This document shows, one piece after another, positions 1-12,859 of a DNA stretch of 64,000 nt; the first letter of the stretch is position 1; every line of letters begins with the position of its first letter. Source of the DNA: Cylicocyclus nassatus (Eukaryota > Nematoda > Chromadorea > Rhabditida > Strongylidae); contig CATQJL010000112.1 of NCBI GenBank assembly GCA_958299035.1, forward strand, positions 12,686,880-12,750,879, in the 5' to 3' direction. Under the pieces are notes generated by a model. It ran no database searches and was not told where the DNA came from. It saw only the letters and a program-made list of their open reading frames with translations. The position numbers and the translations under genes are program-made.

Positions 1-210
1 AGGGCCCAGGCTTCCTGTTGGTTTTTCTTGGGCCGCGGGTGTTCCTATAAAATATTTGAGGCCCGCGGCCTTTCCGTAATGATAACATTGGGCAGCGGGT
101 TGCCAAGCAAATAAATCTAGGGCCGCGGATGATCAGTGCAAGAATTTGACGCCCGCGCACCGCCGAAGTACACCGTTAGTAGCCGCGGGTGCTCGCAATA
201 ATCGTCTGAG
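1..210. repeat. 30-bp GC-rich minisatellite, cut by the window edge
   Basis: A GC-rich core of about 10 bases related to GGCCGCGGGTG recurs at positions 1, 31, 61, 91, 121, 151 and 181, giving a period of exactly 30 bases. The 20 bases between cores are AT-rich and poorly conserved. Units at 61 and 151 look like the core in the opposite sense (GCCCGCGG, GCCCGCGC). The array stops by about 210 and its left end lies outside the window. Confidence 0.7.
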
Positions 211-2401
211 AAGGAGTAGTGCTTTGTCCCTGCAGTGCAAAAAAAAAATTGTGCAAAAATCATAGGGTGACTCATCTTTGAGACAACGTTAAGCACTTTC
301 AAAAATGAGTTTTAGCTGGATATCCTGGAATTTCGAAACTTTAGAATTCTCTGAAACTTAGTCTATGGAAGTTACTTACATGCTAATTACAAAAACAACT
401 CTCATTATGCTCTACAGGGCCTCCTATTTATGCTGGTAGATATTCAGAGGGCCATATTGAAGCACAACTTAGGGTGGGTATTACCTGGCGGGTGACATCG
501 GGAAAGAGCATGGTATTTGTCCAGACCTCTGCAAAATTCTTGTTGATTTGTTACCAAAGTGCTCACTAATCACAAACCTGGCAAGCTGTCTCGTGCTGTT
601 CAGATCTACAAAGGCCTTTGTTGATGTAATCAATACAACGAGGAGGAGTTTCATTTGCATTTTGAAAAGCTTGCCTATGTATGGATCTATTGATGATTGA
701 ATTCGAGAAATACTCAAACGAATGGATGATAACGAGAACGAATGGGCGATTTTGAAATGTCAGCCGGATATTTTTCAGTTTCACGCAGTCCTTAGAAATT
801 CTAAGATTTAGCATAGCAGTAGTCTAATCATATGTAGATGTGAGTACCAGTTTGACCTTGGGTTCTGGTTTTAACCGCTGTTTCATAGAATGGGTTTTTA
901 CCTGTAGTCGACAAGGCGTTTGGTTGGAAAGGTTACTATGTGCTTTCAAATTTGATTGTAAAAAGGAGACTTTGCCGAATCGTCAGTCTGTGTAACGAAG
1001 TTTTGTATCATTTCGTTCACTGCTGAAGAAAAATGATTAGAGGATGTTTGGAGCAGTGTCGGAGCAGATTGGCAGATTGTGTATGCTCTTATTTTATAAC
1101 ATTACACTAGCAAAGTTGCCCTCAGATTTTACTGGGTCTACTAGTTTGGGTGATGGATGATTTTGGTCAGAGGTGTGTAAAGTTCTTATAGCTATTTTAC
1201 CAAAGTGTGTAGTCACACTGGAAGAAGTAGAAATGGCCGGTCAAATTCGTTTATTATCCTTTTGATAACGAAAGGTTGCAGAAAAGTAAAACAGTCAGGA
1301 GTGGTAGTAATTTGGTCGAAACCATCATGTTGACTGTGTTTTCATGACACCAGCTAACCAGCAGCTTCACATCATTTTCCCAACGAAACCACGAACTAAC
1401 CAATAGGAAACCTCGAAATGCTATCTTGCAAAGCAAAGTCATTGGAGAAGATCGAAACTCCAACCATTCTCATGCTTGTCGGCAATCATTGCACTTTACC
1501 AAATTTGCAGTTTGGTCTCCAGCCTTGCACCTTCCTATAACCTTATCTAAGCTGTAAACAAGTAAGCTTTCTCATAGTAAGTTGCAGAATGATCTCCCTC
1601 ACTCTTCTTAACTTGCAAAACCAACACATCATTGTTTGAAACGAAAAGGGCGGGGGTACTTTTTCATTTTAAACTATGATGTGGTGGTTTCACGTCTACG
1701 TCTCATGAAATGAAGTGCTGTTTTCATTGCTCTATCTGATAAGGGAACAATGGTGTTAACCTGCTGTTCAACTCATAGTTTGGTTTAGAATGAAACAAGC
1801 ACGAAACAGTTATGGTTTTCTGCTAGTTACTTGCTTGTTTCATGATTTTGTATGACCGATTGAACTGAGTGGCCGTGAAAAGATGATCATGCTTACCACG
1901 ATGTAACCATGATTGAACTATCACATCATTTGTTGGTTTCGACCAAATTACTACCACTCCAGAATTTTTCATCGAATGTTTGAAAAGTCATGCTCCAAAA
2001 ACGAGTAGGGTCAGCTGTAGAATATACGGACATACGTAAGATACGATTTCGACACTTCCAGTCATTTGCATGGCCACAGATCAGGGAATTTTAGCTCTTT
2101 ATAGCTCTTTATTATGGCCGACTTGAAGTGATAAAAAAATCAAGGAAGCTGGACGATTCTTTGCCACAAGCATTAGGATGCGGCTTACACCAATAAGTTA
2201 TTTCTGCTGACGAGTTATTTCTACTCAAAAAGTTATTTCTACTTATGAGATAGGCATTATTAATTTACTCTTTTTTTGACATTTTAGTTGAAGAAAAAAA
2301 TTAGCGGGAGAGTATGTGAGCCTGCCGCATAGGAATAATATGTGTAATACTTTCCTTAACGACCTTTTTCACCCATTTACTGACTTTTACAGACTTATAT
2401 T
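211..2401. other. Duplicated block C, copy 1 (left part); no gene recognised
   Basis: This stretch aligns in the same orientation, with many differences, to about 33,700-35,250. The shared tracts include the segment around 230-480 with 33,700-33,960, the segment around 560-840 with 34,240-34,600, and 2,060-2,090 with 34,765-34,800. Short open frames on both strands are not conserved between the copies, so I call no gene. The block contains nothing I recognise as protein-coding or structural RNA. Confidence 0.55.
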
Positions 2402-3689
2402 CAGGGTCAAGTTTGTGATGCGACTGTCGCAACGGGGGGTCGTATACCCTAGGCTTCAAAGGGAACCAAAAAGCAGACAATTAGTTATGTCCTTTACAAT
2501 AAATCTATGAAAAAGTGGAAATCAGAATAAAAAAAAGATAAAAAATGTGTAGAAATTCCCAAAAAAACATTTACAAGAGCTCAAAACACTTTCGAAGGAT
2601 GTATTATTTGACAAAAATGCTAAATGTACCGATTGCCCTAGAAATCTTGCTTCTGAAGCCTTCCTGATATCTCACACACTCGACGAAAGAGAATGTCTTT
2701 ACCAGCTGTGACCATCATAAATTTGTAAATCTTTTTGTAATGCTTTTCACGGGCCCATATGATTTATCTGTACTTTGGAGATGCTCCGCTACATCAATGC
2801 AAAATTTGGTCTTATTTTGTCAATTGTGGATTTTCTTATAATTTTGTGTATGGTAGCAGAAAAAACAGGAAACGTGGGGGGGGGGGTCGCATCTGAATTT
2901 CTTCGGAGCTATTGAAGCTTGTTGGCTGCAATTTTGCTGTAATATGAAGCCATGCTCCTACTTTCCCTCACAAAAATTGCAGGCTGTTTTATAAATTCTT
3001 TGGTAAGTTACAAAACTTCAAGCTCAAAAAACCCAGTTTTTGCTTTTTAGGATCGCATCTAAATTTGCGAGAGTCGCATCTAAATTTTTTCGAGCTTACT
3101 GCTCCTCAAGAGCTGAAACTTTTTCTTTGAATAGTCTGGGCACTATGCTACAGAACCTGTTGTTTGCAGCCTCTCAATCTTTTTCTGGCCTTAGTTACGA
3201 ATTTTCAAACTACCGTGCTCATGCACGTTTTTGACGTCGTTCTGGACGGCGCTCAAGCGGTTTTTTTCGCGGGAAAAACTGTAGAAGAGGTAGGAAGTAA
3301 GCTTCTTAGTCAAAAACATCTTTTGCAGTTCAAGAATGTCATTTTTTCCTGTGTCGCCTACGGGAACCGAATTTGCTGGCCTGAAGTATGCCTGAAAATT
3401 CAAAAAAACTTGCAGAATCTCAAACTCTATTAAAGGTGTGTATGTGTGCTACAGATGATGGACGCACTTATTGGCTTAGAAATTCTGCTTCCGAAACCTC
3501 ACTGAAGTTCTAACGCAGGTGTTTTTTGAGATTGACATTCGTTTATGCAGGTTACCGCGAGGAATGTGGCAGGGGAGGTAAGGGAGATAAAAGGGTGAGG
3601 GTGGGGGGCGGGGGGATCGTACGGATGGGTACCTTCAGGGAGGGGGTCGTAAATGAGGGTCCCGGATCGCATCAGCACGCTTGACCCTG
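2402..3689. mobile_element. hAT-type non-autonomous DNA transposon with perfect 8-bp target duplication
   Basis: The ends are inverted copies of CAGGGTCAAG followed by a near match around TGATGCGA. The element is flanked on both sides by the identical 8-mer CTTATATT (2,394-2,401 and 3,690-3,697). An 8-bp duplication with CAG-type termini is the hAT signature. No transposase frame is present in the 1,288 bases. The duplicated block copy at 35,244-35,251 has the related unduplicated site TTCATATT and no element, so the insertion happened in copy 1 only. A second, diverged copy lies inverted at about 62,870-63,870. Confidence 0.85.
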
Positions 3690-4746
3690 CTTATATTTGT
3701 CTTATTGCCGCGTAGCGGCAGTAAAGCAGTTGAGATCATGATTGAATTTTTTACTGAAGGAAAGTTGTAGAGAAGAATATATGTGATAACGGAAATTCCA
3801 AAACTACCTCTACAAAAAGTCTTAGCTAAGCAACGCTACTTGGTAAATTTAAGGTACTTCCCGAGACAAACTAACGGAAAAAACTAGTTTGCCAAACTTC
3901 CCCTGAGCTTCGAAGGTGGAAGGAGGCGCAAAAATGGAAACTTCCCGAAGATCGCGATACTTCTTTGCACTTCTACATTTATTTCGTTGCTCAGGTGTCA
4001 TATGTGAAACGAAATGAGGATGCAACTTTGGAGCCAATGAGCAGCTATCGTTACGGCGTTGTACATCTAGTCATCAAGATTATCTGAAGCTCTCTGGAAA
4101 TGGAGTTGCGAATGGAGTTTTCGAGTGGAACTTACTGATGGCTAGGGGAAGCTTTCCGAGACGATTCTCGGTTCTCACAAAGCCTGAGAAGTTTCCTTGG
4201 ATAGGCTGATTGAAATATTGAAGAGCTGGATGATTGCATGTCAAAACGAAATTACTTTTTGACTGACCTCATAAAATCTTCAATTATCTTATCTCCTACT
4301 ATTCTATGTGAAGCAAGAATTGTCAAACTCCTCTCCTACCAATAAAGCTTCCATGAAATTGTGACTTCGAAGCACAAACCAAATCCGCATAATAATCCCA
4401 AATACAACCGAATTTTCAGCTTACAACATGGTATCTGTTTCTTTTTAAAAAATCTTGATTTTGACCACATTTATATTGTTAGGATTACAAAATTTGCAGT
4501 GGCTTTAATCTGTTTGATAAAATGTTGATAAGGGCGTTGTTACTGAAAAAAGCAATGTTTCATATTTACAGCTTCTGACACAAATTCTCGCAGCCCGGAG
4601 TTTTCTAGCAAAAGACGAAGTTTTATGTATCATTGCAAATAGCATTTCTATCAGAATAATGCGTACTTAGTGTAATTCCATTTAGTCTATCATATACTTG
4701 AGGAATTCCTTTACTAGATATCGAATGAATGTTTGTCTTTAATCTA
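3690..4746. other. Duplicated block C, copy 1 (continued); no gene recognised
   Basis: From the palindromic CCGCGTAGCGG at about 3,710 to about 4,370 this aligns with 35,255-36,050. Neither strand keeps an open frame shared by both copies. 4,370-4,746 is AT-rich with nothing I can assign. Confidence 0.5.
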
Positions 4747-6564
4747 TTAGGATGTCACATAATTTTCTACGGTTTTAAATACAATATCTTCTTTTTGTAT
4801 TTTTCCTTCAATTATAGCGGCTTGTGTAATCATTCGACAGGGCAAAGCAGCTCTACAAAAATGGCTGTCAAGAGCATAGTTAAGCAAGAGGTCAGGCACA
4901 AGTTCGAAAACGACCCCTCCCCTCTTTCTCCCATGAATGCCCCCAAACGACCCCTTCTTCCTCGTCATGATCTCCGAACCTCAGAGCGTGACATTCTGGA
5001 AGACATCATCCTTTTCTAGAGAGGTTTCAGATTTTGGGAACTGTGCGCCCGATTTTGTGTGACTGTACTTTACAATCACACGTAATTTGACGCCTGATTT
5101 TGATCTGAATGGGCCTATTAAAAGGTCCATAATTTTTCTAGGGGTGGGGTGTTCGGCTTCAAATTTCCACTGTAGCAAGAAGAAGCATTGAGCTTAATAC
5201 TCATAGCAAAAATGGAGCGACATTCGGGTTTTGAAGGCAAATTAATCGGGTCAGGCGCAAACCCCAAAAGCTCAGGCCGCATGACCTTTTGAGAGGTTGG
5301 TCTGACCCGATTAACTCTATCACCAAAGAAGCTTTTCCACATTAGTTTTATATAATTCGCTAGCATAAATCTCGAAGATTGTACGGCAGGTGTTTGAGCT
5401 TACTTCGACTTGTTCTGGCTTTGTGGTGATCGGTGAAGCTGAAGCACTCGCGGTAAAAAACGCGGTGATTAACATATTGCAGCATTCTTTAATCCGTTAT
5501 TTGAAAGCGATATGAAGTCCAATCTCTACCATAGACTGACAAAGAGCAATACTTTGTTAAGAATACGGAAAAGCTGACTTCTTTCACTTTTGTGGTCAAC
5601 TTAATCATGTTTGGAAATCACGCTTTTTAGACGTTAGGAAACACTAGAAATTGTGAAGGTAATGGTTTGTAGAGCTCGTTGAGGTAGTTTGGCATGCTGA
5701 TTACGGAAATCATGCCTAATCTACATAAAAGCTTTTTTGGTGACTTTACGGTATGTGTAAAATAGAAAAATTACAAATTGGCTGAGACTTCGTTTAGTAT
5801 TAATGAGCATGCTGTTGCGACAGTCATTTCTTTGGTGGAATTGTGAAATTCACGGTTGAGCGTTTTCTCCTTCACCTTACTCGATCGTAGTACTTCCTCA
5901 CTTTCTTGAACAAATATTCACTGCTTGATTACGACCCCCCCCCCCCCTCCCTGATCAAGAGTGCTGAAATTGTATTCTACGTGATGTTCTAAGCTGAAAT
6001 TTGATAGCAGTCAAAAAAGAATTGTACCAGAAATTGTACTCCGCCCCAGAATCTTGAAATCCCATTTATTCTGGCATATACTTGACCAGGGCTCGGCACA
6101 GGTGGCTTACAAGTAAGCTGGATATCGTTTTTGGAACAAAAAGCAAAGTGGTTTCGTTTTTGTGGCAGAATGAACACAAAATTTGCGACGTTTTTTTGAG
6201 TCGACGTTTCGTTCTTTGGAGATTTTTTAGGGATTATGGTCCAGGGTGTCAAAGGGGACTTTGTAAAAATTCGCAAAAATCAAGGGGAACTTTGTTTTTT
6301 GCATTTTTATCTAGCCACCTCGTGGCGAGCTCTGTACATGACACATAAACATACAATAGTACACCTTCCGTACTTTTCCATGGCTAGAGATAAAGAAAAA
6401 ATAAATCGATTAAAACGGCAAACTCTGCCCGTAAACATCCTGAGCTCTTCCCAAAATAGCTGATGCATACAAAGTACGATCATGTAATTTTACCGTTGTA
6501 GGTGCCCCATTTCCCGAAGAATGCTGATATGTAAAAACGGAAAAAAAATTATGGAACACCCTAA
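4747..6564. mobile_element. Mariner-like non-autonomous element, long copy, flanked by TA
   Basis: The left end begins TTAGGATGTCACATAATTTT and the right end reads back as TTAGGGTGTTCCATAATTTT. Both are bounded by TA dinucleotides (4,745-4,746 and 6,565-6,566), as expected for Tc1/mariner insertions. The outer about 130 and about 215 bases match the two halves of the 514-bp element at 36,057-36,570 in inverted orientation, so this is a long family member with about 1.3 kb of extra middle. Part of the middle is a nested hAT MITE (6,087-6,334). A short inverted repeat (about 5,243-5,257 with 5,300-5,316) lies inside. No intact transposase was seen. Confidence 0.65.
6087..6334. mobile_element. 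hAT-like MITE (CAGGGCTCGG family), nested copy
   Basis: The left terminus is CAGGGCTCGGCACAGGTGGC and the right terminus read in reverse is CAGAGCTCGCCACGAGGTGG. The flanks TACTTGAC (6,079-6,086) and TACATGAC (6,335-6,342) agree at 7 of 8 positions. Relatives with the same termini lie at 26,041-26,890 and 59,331-59,551. It sits inside the mariner-like element and is therefore the younger insertion. Confidence 0.75.
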
Positions 6565-6914
6565 TATTTGCAAATATTTAAAGTACATACTATATAAATA
6601 GTAGTACTTGTTTTATTTTTCCGTTAGGCATAAACAATTTTTCTAGTTCTATCTGAACTGAGGCCAGACTCACAAACCCAGAAGGTAGCACAAACTTGCT
6701 TCCATAATTATCAAAATACCCTTTCAGTAAGGCGCAAATTTCTTTCAAACTGAAAATCCCATTGAAAGTAGGGACCTTCTCTGACCTTCAAGGGGCTTGT
6801 GGCTTGAATTTGCTCCCGGAACTTCCACAGAAATGTAGCCGAATGCGGATTTCTTTTCGGTCAAAAATGCCAAAGACAAAAGAAAATATCGAAAAACCTC
6901 TATAGGCTAGTGCC

Positions 6915-8572
6915 CAGAGGTGCGATAGGGGGAGCCGGGTCCCCCAAAAGTGAAGGTGGTTTCAGCTACCACTGGCCGGCCAAAAGTGAAGGTGGTAGTG
7001 TCGGACACTCACCTCCCAAAAACGTCGACGGGGGGGGGGGAGGTGCGGGGGAGGATAGAACGGACGAACGGAGCTATCTTTCTAGGTCTAACGTCGACCC
7101 AACGGCCCTCTTTAGGGCCACAGATACGATGAATATTAAAAATATCTATAAATTTTATTTATAAAAATTTAAAATAGACGTGTTCAGTAAATGGTGTATT
7201 TGGAAGTAGAAGTTTGTTGGACTGTACGGATTTTATTAAGCAAATTTTGTTATAACGTACAGCGAAGAAAGTAGATCGATCCAGGCAGTAACGGCCGAGA
7301 ATCAGAATTTCGAATAAATAAATAGTGAAAAATCATGCAAAATTTCCACTGTTATAAATCTGTTGTTTGAAGATGTCAGCAGTTGCGACTTCATAGGTTT
7401 TAAAGAGTAAATGTTGCTCTATCAGCTAGTGAAGGAATCTGGTCGATTTAAGAGATAATCGTTGAAAACCAGAGTTCTAAAACTTTACGCCATTTTTGCG
7501 TGTTTTTTGACTGTTGAGAGTTAAACTCTTATAAATCTTGAATGTGGAAGTGTATGATGTTGCGACTTCATAGGTTTTATAGACTAAGGTTTGCCTTATT
7601 AGAATATGTCTTGTCCGTTCCGATCCATTGAAACACCTCCGAGATCCAGAGTCATGAAAGAGCAGGTAAAAAAGAGCTTTTTGAACTTCAACAGCTCATA
7701 ACTTCTTCAGGATTGCATGAATCATGTTGCGACTTCATAGGTTAGATTCTTCTCGTCAAGAGCTTTCAGATGATATATAGTATGTGGGGGTTTCGCGCCT
7801 CTTACGGCATATGCCCGGGGGGGGGAGACTTTTTAGGCCAAAGTCTCCCCCGGCAGCCTCCAGCCAATACATTAAAATGGGCGAGGGGGAGACTTTGGCC
7901 TAAAAAGTCTCCCCCCCCCCGGTCATAATTCGCAGAAGGCTCTAAACCCCCACATAATATATATCATCTGAAAGCCCTTGATGAGAGGAATCTAACCTAT
8001 GAAGTCGCAACATGATTCATGCAGTTCTGAAGAAGTTATGAGCTGTTGAAGTTTAAAAAGCTCTTTTTTACCTGCTTTTTCATGACTCTGGATCTCGGAG
8101 GTGTTTCAATGGATCGGAACGGACAAGACATATTCTGATAAGGCAAACCTTACTCTATAAAACCTATGAAGTCGCAACTGCTGACATCTTCAAACAACAG
8201 ATTTATAACAGTGGAAATTTCGCATGATTTTTCACTATTTAAATATTCAAAATTCTGGTTCTCCGCCGTTACTGCCTGGATCGACCTACTTCCTTCGCTA
8301 TACGTTATAACATAATTTGCTTAATAAAATCCGTACAGTTTTGCTAAGCTTTACTTCCAAATACACCATTTACTAAAAACCTTTATTTTAAATATATATG
8401 CCGCCGTATACATAAATATATGCTTTCAATAATCTTTTTTGCGTTTGTTTTGCTTATTTTCCTTCTTTGTCGTCCAGCGAAAAATTTTTTATTCCAAAAG
8501 TGAAGGTGGTCACCCCGTACCAGCTCAAAAGTGAAGGTAGGGGGAGACTTGGCTCCCCCTATCGCACCTCTG
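6915..8572. mobile_element. hAT-type foldback element with perfect 8-bp target duplication
   Basis: Perfect 22-bp terminal inverted repeats begin CAGAGGTGCGATAGGGGGAG, and the element is flanked on both sides by CTAGTGCC (6,907-6,914 and 8,573-8,580). Most of the interior is a giant inverted repeat: about 7,130-7,840 pairs with about 7,890-8,400, around a centre near 7,865. The tract GGCCAAAGTCTCCCCC stands at the inner ends of the arms. The motif TTGCGACTTCATAGGTTTTA recurs several times in the arms. No transposase frame is visible, so it must be mobilised in trans. Confidence 0.9.
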
Positions 8573-10340
8573 CTAGTGCCATTCACTATAGACCATCTTG
8601 AAAATCAAGTTCTTGTGTCAAAAGCGACGCTATTGAGATCTAAATTGTGTATGCTAAGAGCGTATTCTTAGAAAAAACTTGATAATAGGGGCTTAAGTAT
8701 CGTTCGATATCCGACACTCTTCGTTAAAATTTCAAAAAACTTTAATTTAATTCAATTAAAATTCCTATCACTTCTCCTTACATCTCAAAATTTTTGTAGA
8801 CTTTCCTAAGTACCCTCTATATCTCAATCTTCACTGATTCCCATCAAAGATAGCTCGTTCTCTCACTTAAAAAGCTAAATTTGTAAAAATTCCTCCACAA
8901 AAACAAACACAGAATCACTTGCTAGACCGGGAGTATCGACACCGTTCTTCGCACTTTTCGTTTTTTCCAGCCGAATCCAAATCTATTTCCACACCCGCAA
9001 ACCTTCATGACAAAATGCCGTTTTTCAAGATCCATTATAAGTGGCGATGATTTATCTCGTACGTTAAGGCTTTTTTACCAGAGTAACTACCTTTTACTTC
9101 CGTGAACTCTATAAAAAATACAGCAAATCTTTTTCCAACCCTTTCCTAGCTCAACTAAGCGCAGATTTTGCTTTCAAAATGAAGCAAAGCCAGTCACCTT
9201 TCTCAAAAAATGACACGATTTTCCTGTAATCCTCAAAGTTTGGCAGAACTGATGCAAATTACCTTTAGAAAAGCTTTTTTACCATCAGGACATGTTTGCT
9301 TACACATCTCAATCCTTCCCACCAGCACCAACAAGAGATTTTAGTAGCTTCGAAACTTTTCACCATCCATGCCTTCCTCAATAAAAGTATTACAGATTTT
9401 CTTTCACACGAAAGCATCACTACCCTATCTCTAGGAGTTCTACGTTCAAACTAAAATAAATATCTTTTTACATTCCGAAGTCAATCTGCCAGAAACATCG
9501 TGAAGTTTCTAAAGTACATAGAAATTTTCGACAAAGCACATATTACCCTTACTTCGAAAACCTTCCCACTAAAATGTCCAAAATCCTCTTGAAAGTCTTT
9601 ATACAGAAAAGCGAATACAGTCCTTTTGAGAGATAATCTTCTCTTTGAAATCATCGATATACTTAACAAATTTATCCGCCCCTAAGTTTCATAACTGCAG
9701 AATTTCATTTTTGCAGAATCTTTCTATACTTCCTGGATTTTCTTTCTAGAAAAGGATTTGAGTCCCTTCGTGAAGCAGTGAAATAATTTGCACCTGTCTC
9801 CGCGTTCCAATTCCTCAATTCAACACTGCTACCCTAAGTATCCTCCCTTTAGAATTCAAAGATATTCACATGCCGAAATAGCGCTTTCAAATCTCACAAA
9901 CTAGGATCACTTAAAAGCTTACACTACAACTTTGTATTAGTCTCGTTGTCAAAAGAATGGACTGCTCCATACACTTCAGTATTCACTATTGCAAATGCAA
10001 GGTAATGAAGAGGAGCGAGTGGTGCAGCAAATCTGTCAGGAGAAGGAATGTTGGGCCATGAGAGTAGAAGAAACAATTTCAAGAGTCAAGAGTGATAACA
10101 GTTACACCATAAGGATTATTTTATATCGCAAGACTGCCCGCTCTTCTTGTAGGCAGGGTCGGGGCGGACCGCCCCATGCGGTGTGTTACTCCTTCTTACA
10201 CAAAATCTCTCCAGGACGCTTTTTTCCTAAAATACAGAATCGCTTACTTCACGTTTTCGAAGTAGTGACAAGATACTCGTTCAAGTCACCAAAAATAAAC
10301 TCATAAGAGGAAGTTTAAGAGATTCATGCTTCTTCATGTT
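8573..10340. other. Duplicated block C, copy 1 (right part); no gene recognised
   Basis: About 9,160-10,300 aligns in the same orientation with about 36,740-38,500. Examples are 9,320-9,400 with 36,820-36,900 and 9,900-9,920 with 37,497-37,515. Copy 2 carries a mariner-like element at 37,529-38,166 that is absent here. The longest frame (9,989-10,306, plus) is not preserved in copy 2 and resembles no family I know. Confidence 0.5.
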
Positions 10341-11712
10341 CTATACATGAGATCAAAACCATGAAAAACCTGAACAAGGCAAAGTTTAATTCAAAAATCT
10401 GCACAAATGCTGCTTCTAGAGGCGTAACAACGTATGGGGCGAGGGACCACCAGTGTTCAATAAATGCTCTCAGTTCAGCGCAATTGTAATGACCCTTTAC
10501 TTTTACCACGCATCATTTCTGAGGCATATTAGCAATTACTAAGTTGCTGCATGGATTCTGAAGGAAAGAAAATTATTTTGGCTATACTCACCAATCTTTG
10601 AAAAGAATTCTGCTTAGGAAGAAGCAAAAATCCCATTCTTGCAATATTTTCTTCAAACCTGTCTTGCTTTGATAAAGTGGTGCTCTTTACAAGGTGGTAG
10701 GCATACTTGGTAACTCGCAATAAATAGCAAAAAATTTGTAGGACATGTTCCAAGAAAGATCCCATAAGGTGTTTGATGCCGAGTTTTTTTATGATCAATC
10801 AAAAAGCCAAGCTTCAGTGAGCAAATTTTACACAACGTAATTTGAGTAATTTTTATATCAAGAATGTACCAGAAAATTTTGTAACTAAACTGCTCCAAAA
10901 AAGACTGTTAACTCTTTGCAAACCGCTCTATGCCATTCTGCCGAGTCGCTAATCGCTTTATGGGTGTGTGATAATATCTAATCACTCGTTTTGTAGAAAT
11001 GTTTGTTTCATGTATCTTGATAAAGTGAGATTGTGAAAAAAAGCGAATTTTTGATGCTTCACTTAAGCATTACACTTGATGAGAGTTTTGTGGCTGAGCC
11101 AGATGCCAGGTGGTCACCATTTTATGCTTTGTTTTTGTGGGTAGTATTATTTGTAATACTTGTGCTTGAACAGATTACGAATCCTGCTAAAAATAAATAG
11201 ATTTTGTGGATGCAATATGGTCTTAGTATGGCTGTACTTTTACTCCACATTCCCAACCGATATTCCAAAGAGTCATCGTGAGCTTTCACAGAGGATTTCA
11301 GAGCTCTTGCTTGAGCTTGAATTTTCCATTCGTTGAACTTATAGAGTATAATCCTGATGCTTTGCCAAGCATGCCAGCTCTAACAGGAAACACTTTCACA
11401 CTTCTCGTGAAATAATGTAAGCTATTTGATAGGTCATTTTCGCATATCAGCTTGAAAACTTTTTTTGTAGATATTATGAGGACTGTCACCTTGTCACGTG
11501 TCAGGGTAAAAGTTGACACACTTGAGCTTTTTACAAAATTATATCCAAGGTAGGGTACGGGAGTAACCGAAATGACCAAAAAGTTGTTCAGCGGTTTTCA
11601 TGATTGCAAAACACTCCAAACGTTTATTAGAATATTTTCTTTGCCTTCAGCAATGTTCGAAATCGCCACTATCTTTTAATCGTTTCTGCCATGCGAATTT
11701 AGCCGTGGAAGT
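10341..11712. other. Unassigned AT-rich sequence
   Basis: No exon, RNA gene or transposon terminus could be supported here. Open frames on the minus strand (10,324-10,898 and 11,298-11,579) have no recognisable motif. Confidence 0.4.
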
Positions 11713-12844
11713 ATAGTTGCGAAACGGGGAGTGATGGATCTTACCCCCTTCACTTTGAGGCCAAACTCCCAATGACCCCCTTCACCTGGGCTAAGATTGG
11801 TATTGTACTCTGAGAATATGATAAAAATCGTTATGGAAAGGTTTTGCAGGCTAAGTACCTCAAACAACAAGTACACTCATAAATTTACAAAAGAAACGGT
11901 ATTTATGTTTATTTATATTAATTATTTATCCTCGTAGCATCCATTTGGAGAGCAGAAAGTGAGGACAAAAAAGCAGTTGGTTTTTGGAGTACATAAAATC
12001 CCTCATATCTCGCGGCACAGAAAACCTAGAAAAAAATCGACGGTCTACGTCGATTCTCCATGATCTCAGCTTTCGAATGGTTTAAAGCATGTTAGGGCTA
12101 TTTGCTTCCCGGCTCTAAAAATCATTTGCTCCGGTAACCGATAAAAGCCAATACATTGGTGGAGCTGAGTGGAGCAAACTAATAGTAAATATCTCCACTC
12201 CATTTTTGAAAGCTGGAAAGTTTATTCGCCCAGCAACCTATATACCATTCGAAAGCTCAGGAAAAGGGGATTCGACCTAGACCGCCGACCTCTTTCTAGC
12301 CCCCCTCTACCGAGAGATACACCGCATTTTATCTGAAAACATGTCCATGTTCAACACCAGATTTCTGCCAAACGAAGACCTAATCACTGCTGATTATCTA
12401 TATATGTGATAGAGCAATTCTTCATTAACAAACGTAGACCGTCGACTTTTCTCTAGGTTTTCTGTGCCGCGAGATATGAGGGATTTTATGTACTCCAAAA
12501 CCAACTGCTTTTTTGTCCTCATTTTTTCTAGGTTTTCTGTGCCGCGAGATATGAGGGATTTTATGTACTCCAAAAACCAACTGCTTTTTTGTCCTCACTT
12601 TCTGCTCCCCAAATGGATGCTACGAGGATAAATAAATAATATAAATAAACATAGATACCGTTTCTTTTGTAAATTCATGAGTGTAACGGTTGTTTAAGGT
12701 ACTTAGCCTGCAAAACCTTTCCATAACGATTTTTATCATGTTCTCAGAGTACAATACCAATCTCAGCCCAGGTGAAGGGGGTCATCGGAAGTTTGGCCTC
12801 AAAATGAAGGGGGTTAGATCCATCACTCCCCGCATCGCAACTAT
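11713..12844. mobile_element. Foldback (long inverted repeat) element, family unknown
   Basis: The left arm, about 11,713-12,060, is repeated inverted at about 12,440-12,844. Shared tracts include ATAGTTGCGA at the outer ends, GGGGAGTGATGGAT, and the tract around TAAGTACCT/AGGTACTTA. The exact ends and target duplication are not clear: the bases outside the shared terminus differ. No coding capacity was seen. Confidence 0.7.
12452..12601. repeat. 75-bp direct tandem duplication inside the foldback right arm
   Basis: Two successive units (12,452-12,526 and 12,527-12,601) each carry TCTAGGTTTTCTGTGCCGCG and end near GTCCTCA. They are nearly identical. The left arm has a single copy, so the duplication arose after the arm was formed. 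Confidence 0.8.
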
Positions 12845-12859
12845 GTTCGGGACCCGAGT

